The notes below the pieces were generated by a model that did not search any database, was not told where the DNA came from, and was given only the letters and a program-made list of their open reading frames with translations. From the NCBI RefSeq assembly GCF_018881755.1, contig NZ_JACVPS010000005.1, positions 1 through 64,000 on the forward strand: DNA of 64,000 nt, in the 5' to 3' direction. Each line of letters opens with the position of its first letter. Position 1 is the stretch's first letter. Both the position numbers and the translations under genes were made by a program. The DNA comes from Polynucleobacter finlandensis. GTDB lineage: Bacteria; Pseudomonadota; Gammaproteobacteria; Burkholderiales; Burkholderiaceae. This document shows, piece by piece, positions 11,279 through 19,084 of this stretch.

Positions 11279-11884
11279 TTATTTCTTTGGAGTGGTAATA
11301 GAAGCAGCCATGGCATCGGAATAAACTACTTTGACCTGCTCGCCTACGGCAACATCATTTAATAGGGCTGGGTTCTTAACAAACACCGTTGTTACTTTCC
11401 CACTTGGACCTTTAACAGCTACCAATTTTTTATCGCGGTCTACGGCAACGATGTCAGCAATGACCGTTGTTGTATTGGTAATCTTCTCTGCTGGCTTTTC
11501 ACCTGCTTTAGAGCTCGTAACGGATTCAGTTTCAACCTTGCTGCGAATACCATTGCTTTTTGTCTTAATCAGTTCAATCGCCACTGCAAGTTCATAACTC
11601 ACGTTAAGGTGATCGCCTTTTTTAATCTGGGCAAAATTAGTGATTTCCGGACCAGCCACAAACTTAGATTCGCCTTCCTTATTTTTAAAGGTAATAGTGC
11701 GAGTCTTTTTATCAACATTTGTTACATCGCCTTCGTACAACTGGTAACGGTTACTAGTGACAGCAGCATCGATCACCATCGGCTTGTCAGTTGATACAGT
11801 CTTGCCGCTTTGTGACATGGCATTCATAGAACTTGCTACTAAAGCAATGGCAAGCAGGGTGGCTTTACTTAATTTGATGATCAT
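11279..11884 (-). CDS. Secreted protein with an internal duplication, unknown function
   Basis: 201 residues with a signal peptide (about 1-24, cleavage near NAMSQ). The mature protein holds two related beta-rich modules, about residues 50-104 and 139-196. Each has a valine-rich strand with VD, a basic-glycine turn, an FV-x-x-P/NP segment, then G-D/E-x-(L/V)-x-V-x-Y followed by an A-x-A/I end. The layout resembles small OB-like or DUF1344-like beta barrels, but I do not recognise a named family with certainty. Periplasmic location is inferred from the signal. It lies upstream of the M48 lipoprotein gene on the same strand. Confidence 0.65.
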   Translation of the reverse strand: MIIKLSKATLLAIALVASSMNAMSQSGKTVSTDKPMVIDAAVTSNRYQLYEGDVTNVDKKTRTITFKNKEGESKFVAGPEITNFAQIKKGDHLNVSYELAVAIELIKTKSNGIRSKVETESVTSSKAGEKPAEKITNTTTVIADIVAVDRDKKLVAVKGPSGKVTTVFVKNPALLNDVAVGEQVKVVYSDAMAASITTPKK

Positions 11885-12003
11885 ATCTTCCTTGTTTGGC
11901 GATTATTACTTTTCGATATTAGCCTAGAATTTCGTGCGCAATTGCCCCTTTTGCAGTTATTGAAGCAATCTATGCATATTCCTATAGCTTTTTGTTTTAA
12001 TTC

Positions 12004-12050
12004 TTTCAATATTGAATTTTTACCATTATAATTTTAAGGGTTAACCCTTA
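12004..12050 (+). promoter_or_regulatory. Strong -10 promoter with a 16-bp perfect palindrome at the start site
   Basis: TATAAT (12027-12032) has a weak -35 TTTCAA at 12004-12009 with a 17-base spacer. A perfect 16-bp palindrome, TAAGGGTTAACCCTTA (12035-12050), covers the expected transcription start, where a repressor would block initiation. Together they head the short unit containing the 31-codon ORF and a terminator at 12208-12235. Confidence 0.55.
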
Positions 12051-12080
12051 TTAATAACAGGCAATAGGAGAAAATAAGCA

Positions 12081-12176
12081 ATGAATTGGATCAAAAACTT
12101 CGTAAAAGATATTAAAGACGCTCAATTAGAGGTCGATCAGCGATTTTCAAAGAATTACATTCTTTTAAGTAGCTAG
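12081..12176 (+). CDS. Small ORF, 31 residues, unknown
   Basis: An ATG follows a clear AGGAG (12066-12070) at a slightly long spacing of 10 bases. The product MNWIKNFVKDIKDAQLEVD... ends NYILLSS. It is amphipathic and charged in the middle, with no membrane segment or signal. I do not recognise it. Support is contextual: its own TATAAT promoter, a palindromic operator candidate, the ribosome-binding site and a perfect terminator 32 bases after the stop. The transcript, about 195 bases, might instead act mainly as a small RNA, with or without translation. Confidence 0.55.
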   Translation: MNWIKNFVKDIKDAQLEVDQRFSKNYILLSS

Positions 12177-12207
12177 TAAGACTCATTCTAGCCCTTACCG
12201 TTCCGCA

Positions 12208-12235
12208 AGCCCCATATCTAAGATGGGGCTTTTTA
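12208..12235 (+). terminator. Rho-independent terminator of the small unit
   Basis: An 8-bp stem AGCCCCAT (12208-12215) / ATGGGGCT (12223-12230), loop ATCTAAG, then TTTTATT. It ends the transcript starting near 12039. The rest of the gap up to 12408 holds the FNR-like box and kdgT leader, with no further gene seen. Confidence 0.9.
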
Positions 12236-12268
12236 TTGGCATTTACTTCTAGGTGTTTGCGCTAGATG

Positions 12269-12282
12269 TTGACCAAGATCAA
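12269..12282. promoter_or_regulatory. FNR/CRP-family-like dyad upstream of the KdgT gene
   Basis: TTGAC-CAAG-ATCAA matches TTGAT-N4-ATCAA at nine of ten defined bases, about 125 bases before the permease ATG. A second dyad, AATCAA-C-TTGATT, lies at 12294-12306. Two such matches are expected by chance in a window this size, so this is a candidate only. Confidence 0.35.
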
Positions 12283-12408
12283 TATAAATTCAGAATCAAC
12301 TTGATTAAATAAGCGTGGAAGAACTTTTCATCCAAAGTTTATAACTAATAAAAAAGCAAATTTTGCTATTGGAACATCGTATTTTTTCCTGAAAAGGGAG
12401 GGTAATCA

Positions 12409-13350
12409 ATGAAAATATATCAAGCAATTAATAAAGTGCCAGGTGGGTTAATGGTGGTGCCACTGTTTCTAGGCATGCTCCTCAATACGTTTGCGCCAAA
12501 TGCCATGAAGATTGGCGGTTTTACGCAAGCCTTAACCAATCAAGGTTATCCAACCTTTTTAGCCATGTACCTTTTTACCGTTGGTACAAAAATGACTTTA
12601 AATGCGGCACCTACGATGCTCAAAAGAGGTTTTGGGATTATGTTTGCAAAGGTAGGTATTGCTGTTGCGCTGGCACTTGCGGTTGCCCATTTTTTTGATG
12701 GTGATGTTTTTGGTTTAACTACTTTGGCTGTCTTGGCCGCCATGAATGACACCAACGGTGGTATGTTCCTTGCCTTAACCAGTACTTTTGGAAATAAAGA
12801 AGATGCAGGCACTTATGTTCCGCAAAGTATTGAGACTGGACCCTTCCTCACCATGCTCGTTTTGGTGGGCGCTGGCCTGGCTGTTATTCCTTGGATGACG
12901 ATGTTCTCCGTTATTGCCCCAATCATAGCGGGTGCAATTTTGGGTAACTTGGATGAAGATTTAAGAGACTTCTTCGGTTCACATGAACCAATCATCATCC
13001 CTTTTATGGCATTTACTTTAGGTCAAGGCATTAACCTCACGGCTGTTACTACCGCTGGTTTGCCTGGCATCATGCTGGGAATTTCTGTATTGGTGATTAC
13101 TGGCATTGTCTGTATTCTGGCTGATCGCTTGCTGGGCGGTTCTGGTGTTGCAGGCGCAGCAGCATCGAGCACCGCTGGTAACGCAACAGGCACACCGCAA
13201 GCGGTCGCGTTGGCTGACCCAACTTTTGCTGCCATTGCTCCAATCGCTACAGTTCAAGTTGCCGCTTCAGTGATCGTGACTGCTGTATTAACGCCTATCT
13301 TGACTGCCTTTATTTACCGCAGAAATAAGAATAAAACGGAAAATAGTTAA
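12409..13350 (+). CDS. kdgT: 2-keto-3-deoxygluconate permease (KdgT family)
   Basis: Inner-membrane proton symporter of the KdgT family, classically importing 2-keto-3-deoxygluconate from pectin breakdown. 313 residues, about ten hydrophobic segments. Family pattern seen: an N-terminal KVPGGLMVVPLFLGMLLNTF, the conserved AAMNDTNGGMF loop, and GTYVPQSIETGPF. A low-complexity Ala/Thr/Gly loop lies near residues 245-270. A good GGAGGG ribosome site precedes the ATG. No KDG kinase or aldolase is next to it; instead a hydroxyacid dehydrogenase and a tartronate-semialdehyde reductase follow, so the physiological substrate may be a different sugar acid. Confidence 0.9.
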   Translation: MKIYQAINKVPGGLMVVPLFLGMLLNTFAPNAMKIGGFTQALTNQGYPTFLAMYLFTVGTKMTLNAAPTMLKRGFGIMFAKVGIAVALALAVAHFFDGDVFGLTTLAVLAAMNDTNGGMFLALTSTFGNKEDAGTYVPQSIETGPFLTMLVLVGAGLAVIPWMTMFSVIAPIIAGAILGNLDEDLRDFFGSHEPIIIPFMAFTLGQGINLTAVTTAGLPGIMLGISVLVITGIVCILADRLLGGSGVAGAAASSTAGNATGTPQAVALADPTFAAIAPIATVQVAASVIVTAVLTPILTAFIYRRNKNKTENS

Positions 13351-13400
13351 GTCTACAAGGTGCTTTATGGCTTGATAGATTCTAGCCATAGCATTCAATC

Positions 13401-13430
13401 GCGCAAGCCTTGTCGGCTTGCGCATTTTTT
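13401..13430 (+). terminator. Rho-independent terminator after kdgT
   Basis: A 9-bp perfect GC-rich stem GCGCAAGCC / GGCTTGCGC (13401-13409, 13415-13423), loop TTGTC, then ATTTTTTATTTATT. It lies just before the ribosome-binding site of the next gene in the same direction, so it separates the permease from the dehydrogenases or acts as a partial read-through point. Confidence 0.92.
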
Positions 13431-13448
13431 ATTTATTAGGAGCTAAAT

Positions 13449-14426
13449 ATGACAAGAGCCAATGTATATGTCACTCGGATGATTCCCAATGAGACTATAG
13501 AGGAATTACGTAAAGTTCATGATGTTGAGGTGAATCCACTGGATCGTGCATTAAGCCGTGAAGAGCTACTCAAGGCCGTCAAAGGGCGAGACGCCATTAT
13601 TACCTTGCTAACGGACGCAGTGGATGGCGAGGTTTTAGATGCTGCAGGCTCACAATGTAAAATCGTCGCCAATTATGCTGTCGGCTTTAATAATTTTGAT
13701 TTGAATGCTGCCACACAAAGGGGCGTGGTAATGACGAATACGCCTGGGGTTTTAGATGATGCTACTGCAACTCATGCATGGGCTTTATTGCTGGCAACAG
13801 CGCGTCGGATCTCTGAATCCGAAAGATATGTTCGCGCAAATAAATGGGAGGGTTGGGCGCCCATGGCGTTTATTGGTCAGGATGTAGATGGTAAAACTTT
13901 AGGGGTTGCAGGTCTAGGGCGGATTGGTAAAAAGTTTGCCAGGAAAGCGGCGGCCTTTGATATGCCCATTATTTATACCAATGAACAGCGCGACCTTGAT
14001 TTTGAAAAGGAATTTGGTGCTAGCTTTGTAGATAAAGAAACTTTACTAAGAGAGTCTGACTATATTTCTTTACACCTACCCTTATTGCCTGAAACCAAAT
14101 ACTATATTGGTGAAAATGAGTTAGCCAAAATGAAACCCACAGCCATTCTTATTAATGCTGCTCGTGGGCCGCTAGTTGACGAAAAAGCCTTGGTCAAGGC
14201 GCTGAAAAATAAGGTTATTTTTGGAGCAGGCTTAGACGTGTTTGAAGATGAGCCAAAGCTAGCCGCAGGTCTTGCAGACCTAGATAATGTGGTTATTGTT
14301 CCGCATATTGCCTCAGCGACGACTCAAACCCGCCTAGCAATGGGCAAGATTGCGATTGATAACGTGATCAGCGTATTGGCTGGAGGTGCTCCACAAACTT
14401 GCATCAACCCTCAAGTATTAAAATAA
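13449..14426 (+). CDS. D-2-hydroxyacid dehydrogenase (glyoxylate/hydroxypyruvate reductase type)
   Basis: NAD(P)H-dependent reduction of a 2-oxoacid such as glyoxylate or hydroxypyruvate. 325 residues, D-isomer-specific 2-hydroxyacid dehydrogenase fold with nucleotide motif GVAGLGRIGKKFA. The catalytic triad is visible: Arg239 in NAARGPLV, Glu268 in VFEDEP and His286 in VPHIAS. The YAVGFNNFDL stretch and overall shape are closest to GyaR-type glyoxylate reductases. The following gene reduces tartronate semialdehyde, so both sit in the glyoxylate/glycerate branch. Ribosome site TTAGGAG precedes the ATG. Confidence 0.88.
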   Translation: MTRANVYVTRMIPNETIEELRKVHDVEVNPLDRALSREELLKAVKGRDAIITLLTDAVDGEVLDAAGSQCKIVANYAVGFNNFDLNAATQRGVVMTNTPGVLDDATATHAWALLLATARRISESERYVRANKWEGWAPMAFIGQDVDGKTLGVAGLGRIGKKFARKAAAFDMPIIYTNEQRDLDFEKEFGASFVDKETLLRESDYISLHLPLLPETKYYIGENELAKMKPTAILINAARGPLVDEKALVKALKNKVIFGAGLDVFEDEPKLAAGLADLDNVVIVPHIASATTQTRLAMGKIAIDNVISVLAGGAPQTCINPQVLK

Positions 14427-14478
14427 AAAAGACGAATTTGTTTTTTCGCACTTGCATAATAAATAAAGGTATTAAGAC

Positions 14479-15378
14479 ATGAGCAATCAATTGAAGTTAG
14501 GTTTTGTAGGTCTAGGCATTATGGGCGCCCCAATGGCGGGCCAATTAGTCAAAGCAGGACATGAAGTCTTTGTCTATACGCGTAGTAAAGTTGCCGCTGA
14601 AATTGCACAATCTTCAGCTATTCAATGCACTAGTGCGGCTGAGGTTGCTCAAAAAGCGGACATCATCTTCACTATGGTTCCCGATACCCCTGATGTCGAA
14701 AAAGTTCTCTTTGGCGAGAATGGTGTTGCATCCGGTTTATCTAAAGGCAAGGTCTTGGTAGATATGAGTTCTATTTCGCCCATTGCTACCAAAGAATTTG
14801 CCAAGAAGATTAATGCACTTGGCTGTGACTACCTCGATGCCCCAGTTTCCGGTGGTGAGGTTGGCGCTAAAAATGCGACGCTATCTATCATGGTTGGTGG
14901 AGATGAAAAAGTCTTCGAAAAAATTAAACCCATTTTCGATTTAATGGGTAAGAACATTAACCTGGTTGGCAGCAATGGTGATGGTCAAACTGCAAAAGTA
15001 GCGAATCAAATTATTGTGGCTTTAAATATTGAGGCTGTTGCTGAAGCGCTCTTGTTTGCTGCTAAGGCCGGCGCCGATCCAGCAAAAGTTCGTCAAGCAT
15101 TGATGGGTGGATTTGCAGGTTCTAAAATCCTAGAAGTTCATGGTGAGCGCATGGTCAAGCGCACATTCGACCCAGGCTTTCGGATTGAACTCCATCAGAA
15201 AGATTTAAATCTTGCCTTGAATAGTGCGCGTGCATTGGGAGTCTCGCTACCGAATACTGCTACTGCACAAGAGTTATTTAATTCTTGCGCAGCACATGGT
15301 GGTAAGGCTTGGGACCATTCTGCAATGGTCAAAGCACTTGAGATGATGGCAAACTTTGAAATTGGTCAAAAGTCATAA
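14479..15378 (+). CDS. garR: 2-hydroxy-3-oxopropionate (tartronate semialdehyde) reductase
   Basis: Reduces tartronate semialdehyde to D-glycerate. 299 residues, a beta-hydroxyacid dehydrogenase with N-terminal Rossmann motif GFVGLGIMGAPMAG, substrate-binding LDAPVSGGEVGA, and catalytic Lys173 in GQTAKVANQ. The C-terminal helical domain ends in SAMVKALEMMA. This matches GarR/GlxR more closely than 3-hydroxyisobutyrate dehydrogenase (MmsB), though the two are hard to separate by eye. It follows the hydroxyacid dehydrogenase by 52 bases and overlaps in purpose with glycolate/glucarate breakdown. Confidence 0.85.
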   Translation: MSNQLKLGFVGLGIMGAPMAGQLVKAGHEVFVYTRSKVAAEIAQSSAIQCTSAAEVAQKADIIFTMVPDTPDVEKVLFGENGVASGLSKGKVLVDMSSISPIATKEFAKKINALGCDYLDAPVSGGEVGAKNATLSIMVGGDEKVFEKIKPIFDLMGKNINLVGSNGDGQTAKVANQIIVALNIEAVAEALLFAAKAGADPAKVRQALMGGFAGSKILEVHGERMVKRTFDPGFRIELHQKDLNLALNSARALGVSLPNTATAQELFNSCAAHGGKAWDHSAMVKALEMMANFEIGQKS

Positions 15379-15383
15379 ATCTA

Positions 15384-15995
15384 ATGTCATCCTTGCTGGC
15401 GGTCTATCTTCACGGATTTCGCTCCTCACCAAAATCTAGCAAGGCTGTGATGACTGGAGAGGCCCTAGGGGCACTTTCCAGTAATACCAATCCAATTGAG
15501 TGGTATTGCCCGCAACTGCTGGCCTCACCTAGAGCTAGCATGGAAGTAGTGATTGAGCATATCGAGAAGTCAAAAGCAGATGAAATCGTTGTCATTGGAT
15601 CTTCTCTTGGTGGTTTCTATGCCAATTTTCTTGCTGAGAAGTATGGATGCAAGGCGGTTGCTTTAAATCCTGCTGTTAGGGCTCCAAGGGAGCTTGCGCC
15701 ACATGTTGGCATGATGACTGCCTACGATAGTGAAGAGCCCTTTGATTTTCGTCCAGAATATATTGATGAGTTAAACGCTTTACAGGTGAAAGCTATAACA
15801 AACCCATCCAGATATTTCTTGATGGCTGCTAAAGGTGATGAGCTCTTAGATTGGAAAGAGATGGTTGCTTTTTATTCAGGCGCCCATCAGCTGGTGTTGG
15901 AGGGCGGCGATCACGGCATCTCTGACTACTCAAAATACCTCCCTCAGGTTCTGAAATTTATTCAACCTAGCACCTCAACACACGCAAAGCCTTAG
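15384..15995 (+). CDS. YqiA-like esterase
   Basis: 203 residues, alpha/beta hydrolase of the YqiA/UPF0227 family: a short N-terminal strand YLHGFRSSPKSSKA, nucleophile elbow IGSSLGGFYANFLAEKY, LNPAVRAP, then Asp in AAKGDELLDW and His in EGGDHGISDY. E. coli YqiA hydrolyses short-chain acyl esters; the natural substrate is unknown. It begins 5 bases after garR, so it is probably in the same transcript. Confidence 0.85.
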   Translation: MSSLLAVYLHGFRSSPKSSKAVMTGEALGALSSNTNPIEWYCPQLLASPRASMEVVIEHIEKSKADEIVVIGSSLGGFYANFLAEKYGCKAVALNPAVRAPRELAPHVGMMTAYDSEEPFDFRPEYIDELNALQVKAITNPSRYFLMAAKGDELLDWKEMVAFYSGAHQLVLEGGDHGISDYSKYLPQVLKFIQPSTSTHAKP

Positions 15996-16002
15996 GGTTT
16001 AT

Positions 16003-16983
16003 TTGCCACTGGATTTAGAGGTGAAGAAAAAATCCTTGAGCAGTCGATCGCTGCGCGTTATTTTTGCCGCCTTAATACTTTCAGTATTGGGGCATTTAGT
16101 CCTTTTCTTTGGGATCCCTTTTTGGTCGCCGTTATTGCCAAGTGCAGTATCCGATGAACTCATCATCAAAACAGATTTGCTACTGGAGTTGCCCAAAAAA
16201 ATAAAGCTAGCAAGGGCGTCTAAAAAGCTGCCCCCCATTACTTCCGAACAAGGCAATACCACTGCGAATGAGTCGAGTGAGCAGGGCGGCTTATTAGACC
16301 AACAAGGCCAGGCTTTTCGTTTGCCAGATTCAGGCACTTTGTACTACGACGCTTATGTGGATGGTCAGAAATATCAGACCGGAGAACTGCAGTGGATTGT
16401 AGAGGGAAATAACTATCGTCTATACGTCAATATTCCATACGCCTTTATTGGCCCGTTTGTTTTTGAATCGCGTGGCTCGGTCGATGCGTATGGTATCGCC
16501 CCGACTATCTACTGGACACAACGCGGCACGAATGCGCCTCGATTTTCTCGTTTTGATCGTGACAACAAAGGAGGGGGGAAGATGTTCTTTTCTGAAAAGC
16601 CTGATTTCACTCCAGAGCTATTGCCAGGTACTCAGGATCGCTTTAGTCTGCTGTTTCAATTTGCCTCACTCTTAAATGGTGATGGCAAGATAGATGAGGC
16701 CGGCAGTATTCGGGCATTACCAGTAGTTGACTACAACACCTTAGAGATGTGGCAATTCAAAAGTTATGGAGAGGCCATTTCTGATGATGTGCCCAGCCTA
16801 GGGAAGACGACAGTGCGTCACTACGCCTTAATGCAACGTGAAAACGACCCATACAAGCGCCAGGTCGATATTTGGCTTGCCAAGGACCTCGAATGGCTTC
16901 CGGGCCGCATTCGCTCCCAGGAGGCCAATGGACGGGTCCTAGAACTAGTATTTAAACAAAAGAACCCTATAAAACCCGGTTAA
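16003..16983 (+). CDS. DUF3108 domain protein
   Basis: 326 residues from a TTG start (AGGG sits 5 bases upstream); a GTG at 16021 is an alternative. One N-terminal membrane anchor (about residues 15-38, rich in Leu/Phe) is followed by a low-complexity linker to about residue 100, then a beta-rich DUF3108 domain with GTLYYDAYVDG and NYRLYVNIPYAF early and a RHYALMQRENDP-type strand late. DUF3108 proteins are periplasmic or membrane-bound and of unknown function. It is common in Burkholderiaceae next to a YqiA-like gene. Confidence 0.75.
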   Translation: MPLDLEVKKKSLSSRSLRVIFAALILSVLGHLVLFFGIPFWSPLLPSAVSDELIIKTDLLLELPKKIKLARASKKLPPITSEQGNTTANESSEQGGLLDQQGQAFRLPDSGTLYYDAYVDGQKYQTGELQWIVEGNNYRLYVNIPYAFIGPFVFESRGSVDAYGIAPTIYWTQRGTNAPRFSRFDRDNKGGGKMFFSEKPDFTPELLPGTQDRFSLLFQFASLLNGDGKIDEAGSIRALPVVDYNTLEMWQFKSYGEAISDDVPSLGKTTVRHYALMQRENDPYKRQVDIWLAKDLEWLPGRIRSQEANGRVLELVFKQKNPIKPG

Positions 16984-16991
16984 TCCGTTAG

Positions 16992-17507
16992 TTAGTCTGG
17001 TTGAGTCTGAGTTTTCTGACTTGTGTGACCCAATAATGTTCCCATCATTGAGTACATAGCTGCACCCGACATTGACACGGCAAAGATGCCTGAAAATGAA
17101 ATAATGATTGGTAGGATCCGCCATTGCTCTGACAGGCTGTAATCGCCATACCCGACGGTTGTATACATCTCGCCGGCAAAATAGAAGGTTTGGGGGTTGG
17201 TGGGAAATACCTTTAACGCCACGCATAAATATGCCCAAGCTACGATTTCGGCAAGATGACTGCCGACAATCAACAATATTGCTATGAAATACGAGAGGAA
17301 ATTAGCCCCATAGATCTTCTTGTTTTGCATATGGCGATCTAAGGCATGGAATGCACCAGCAATACCCAAAACTGCAACGCCATGAATCGTCAACATGAGG
17401 CAAGCAGCCACGATGATGAACCAGATCTGGCTATTTCCCATATCTGCATTAATCTCAGAAAAAAGGGTGCTAAAACTAGGCAGGTTAGAGAAGATGCTGA
17501 AATCCAT
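16992..17507 (-). CDS. Two-helix potassium channel protein
   Basis: 171 residues with a hydrophobic N-terminal segment (about 28-52), a second (about 68-95) and a third near 135-160, and between the last two a pore loop with the K+ selectivity filter TVGYGD (residues 117-122). It belongs to the ion-channel (Ion_trans_2-type) pore family, inner membrane. No cytoplasmic RCK/TrkA regulatory domain is attached. It is convergent with the DUF3108 gene with 8 bases between them. The physiological cue is unknown. Confidence 0.85.
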   Translation of the reverse strand: MDFSIFSNLPSFSTLFSEINADMGNSQIWFIIVAACLMLTIHGVAVLGIAGAFHALDRHMQNKKIYGANFLSYFIAILLIVGSHLAEIVAWAYLCVALKVFPTNPQTFYFAGEMYTTVGYGDYSLSEQWRILPIIISFSGIFAVSMSGAAMYSMMGTLLGHTSQKTQTQPD

Positions 17508-17583
17508 AGTGTTTTTGCTTTACTTTATATGGGTTGATTTCTTATTTGACATAATAATGATTATACGCAGTTAGCATATATCG

Positions 17584-18288
17584 TTAATTCGTAGGACCAC
17601 GGCTTGGAGCCTCTGGATATGGGGATTTGTAAAGCTTTGCCCATCTAGATCTCAGTCCGTCTCCTATCCATGGCTTGGTATATATATCAGCAAAGTCGAT
17701 TGCAGTTAGCCCCTGTTGATTACGCATTTTGAGATCTGCACCATTATCCAAAAGGTATTTAACAAGGTATTCGTTTCCCGACATCACGGACATCATCAAG
17801 GCAGTTGAATTATTTGGGCTCAGTGCGTTCACTTTGGCCCCATTAGCTACTAAGAATTCTGCAACTTCAAGATGACCTCTAGTACAAGCATATTGCAATG
17901 GAGTCCATCCAGAGTTGTTTACATCCGCCTTTTTAGTCAAAACCAGGTACTTAACCACCGGCAGATTACCTTCTATGGATGCAATCATTAATGGGGTTTC
18001 GCCACTCTTGTTTGGCAGATTAATGTCAATGCCAGGCAAATTGGTTAAATAATCGATGACTTTTGAGGAATTTTCCTTAACTGCCAAGAAAAGCATGGGA
18101 TTTCCCTTTGGATCTAGCGTATTTGGGCTTACGCCAGCCTTAATAAGGGATTTAATCTCGGAAATATCGTCAAATTTAGCTGCTTTTGTGAAGTTGGTGA
18201 TTTGATCTTCAGACTGGCTGTAAATAAGACTGGAAAAGCCGAATAAACAAGCGGCAATACTATGAGATAACTTAATATTCAACTTCAT
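17584..18288 (-). CDS. Secreted ankyrin-repeat protein
   Basis: 234 residues with a signal peptide (about 1-25) and about five ankyrin repeats from residue 30 to 205. Repeat signs: DPKGNPMLFLAVKENS, NKSGETPLMIASIEGNLPVVKYL, SGWTPLQYACTRGHLEVAEFL and NSTALMMSVMSGNEYLVKYLL. Such proteins bind partners in the periplasm; no enzyme domain is present. The stop of tatD overlaps its start by 4 bases (18285-18288), so it is translated with tatD. Confidence 0.88.
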   Translation of the reverse strand: MKLNIKLSHSIAACLFGFSSLIYSQSEDQITNFTKAAKFDDISEIKSLIKAGVSPNTLDPKGNPMLFLAVKENSSKVIDYLTNLPGIDINLPNKSGETPLMIASIEGNLPVVKYLVLTKKADVNNSGWTPLQYACTRGHLEVAEFLVANGAKVNALSPNNSTALMMSVMSGNEYLVKYLLDNGADLKMRNQQGLTAIDFADIYTKPWIGDGLRSRWAKLYKSPYPEAPSRGPTN

Positions 18289-19073
18289 AAAGTATCTCTA
18301 TTTACTTGAAAACATTGGAAAAAGTTCTCTGAAGTTTGATTTGCAAGCTTTTCTACTGAAACACCCTTCAAGCTGGCTACAAATTCACCCACTTTAGCGA
18401 CCCAGGCTGGCTCATTAATCTTGCCACGATATGGAATTGGGGCCAAATATGGCGAATCCGTCTCAATCAGCATTCTTTCCAATGGGACCTGTCGACAGGT
18501 CTCTTGCAGGTCTTTTGCGCTTTTAAAGGTCACAATCCCCGAAAAGGAGATATAAAAGCCCATTTCCATAGCTGCTTTAGCCACTTCTAAGGATTCTGTG
18601 AAGCAATGCATTACTCCGCCAATCCGCTCAGCGCCCTCTTCTTTAAGGATTTTTAGCGTATCTACAGACGCAGAGCGAGTGTGGATGATCAAAGGCTTGC
18701 CCGAAGCAATTGCAGCCCGAATATGGACCCTAAAGCGCTCTCTTTGCCACTCCATCGATTCATAGCTGCGATCACCCATTCGGTAGTAATCCAGGCCCGT
18801 CTCGCCGATCGCAATGATTTTGGGGTGTTTTGCTGTTTCAACGAGGAATTCAACCGTTGGCTCAGGCGTATCTTCATAGTCCGGATGCACGCCAACTGAA
18901 GCATATAGATGAGGGTAATCTTCCGCCAGTTTGAGAACTTTGGGGAAGTACGGTAAGTCCACAGATATACAGAGTGCATTCTTTACCTTAGCCTCGGCCA
19001 TATTGGCCAGGACCTCTGGTAAGCGGGTCTGAAATTCAGGGAAATCGAGATGGCAATGGGAGTCTATAAACAT
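18285..19073 (-). CDS. tatD: TatD family metal-dependent deoxyribonuclease
   Basis: 262 residues, TIM-barrel amidohydrolase fold. Metal ligands are seen in DSHCHLD (first motif), the Glu in IGETGLDYYR, His in PLIIHTRSA, His in GGVMHCFTES and Asp in IETDSPYLAP. TatD proteins are 3'-5' DNA/RNA exonucleases with roles in DNA repair or RNA decay. It sits after holB in the common tmk-holB-tatD order (11 bases between them). The exact paralogue (TatD, YcfH or YjjV) is not decided; the holB context points to YcfH. Confidence 0.93.
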   Translation of the reverse strand: MFIDSHCHLDFPEFQTRLPEVLANMAEAKVKNALCISVDLPYFPKVLKLAEDYPHLYASVGVHPDYEDTPEPTVEFLVETAKHPKIIAIGETGLDYYRMGDRSYESMEWQRERFRVHIRAAIASGKPLIIHTRSASVDTLKILKEEGAERIGGVMHCFTESLEVAKAAMEMGFYISFSGIVTFKSAKDLQETCRQVPLERMLIETDSPYLAPIPYRGKINEPAWVAKVGEFVASLKGVSVEKLANQTSENFFQCFQVNRDTL

Positions 19074-19084
19074 GACCCGCCATT

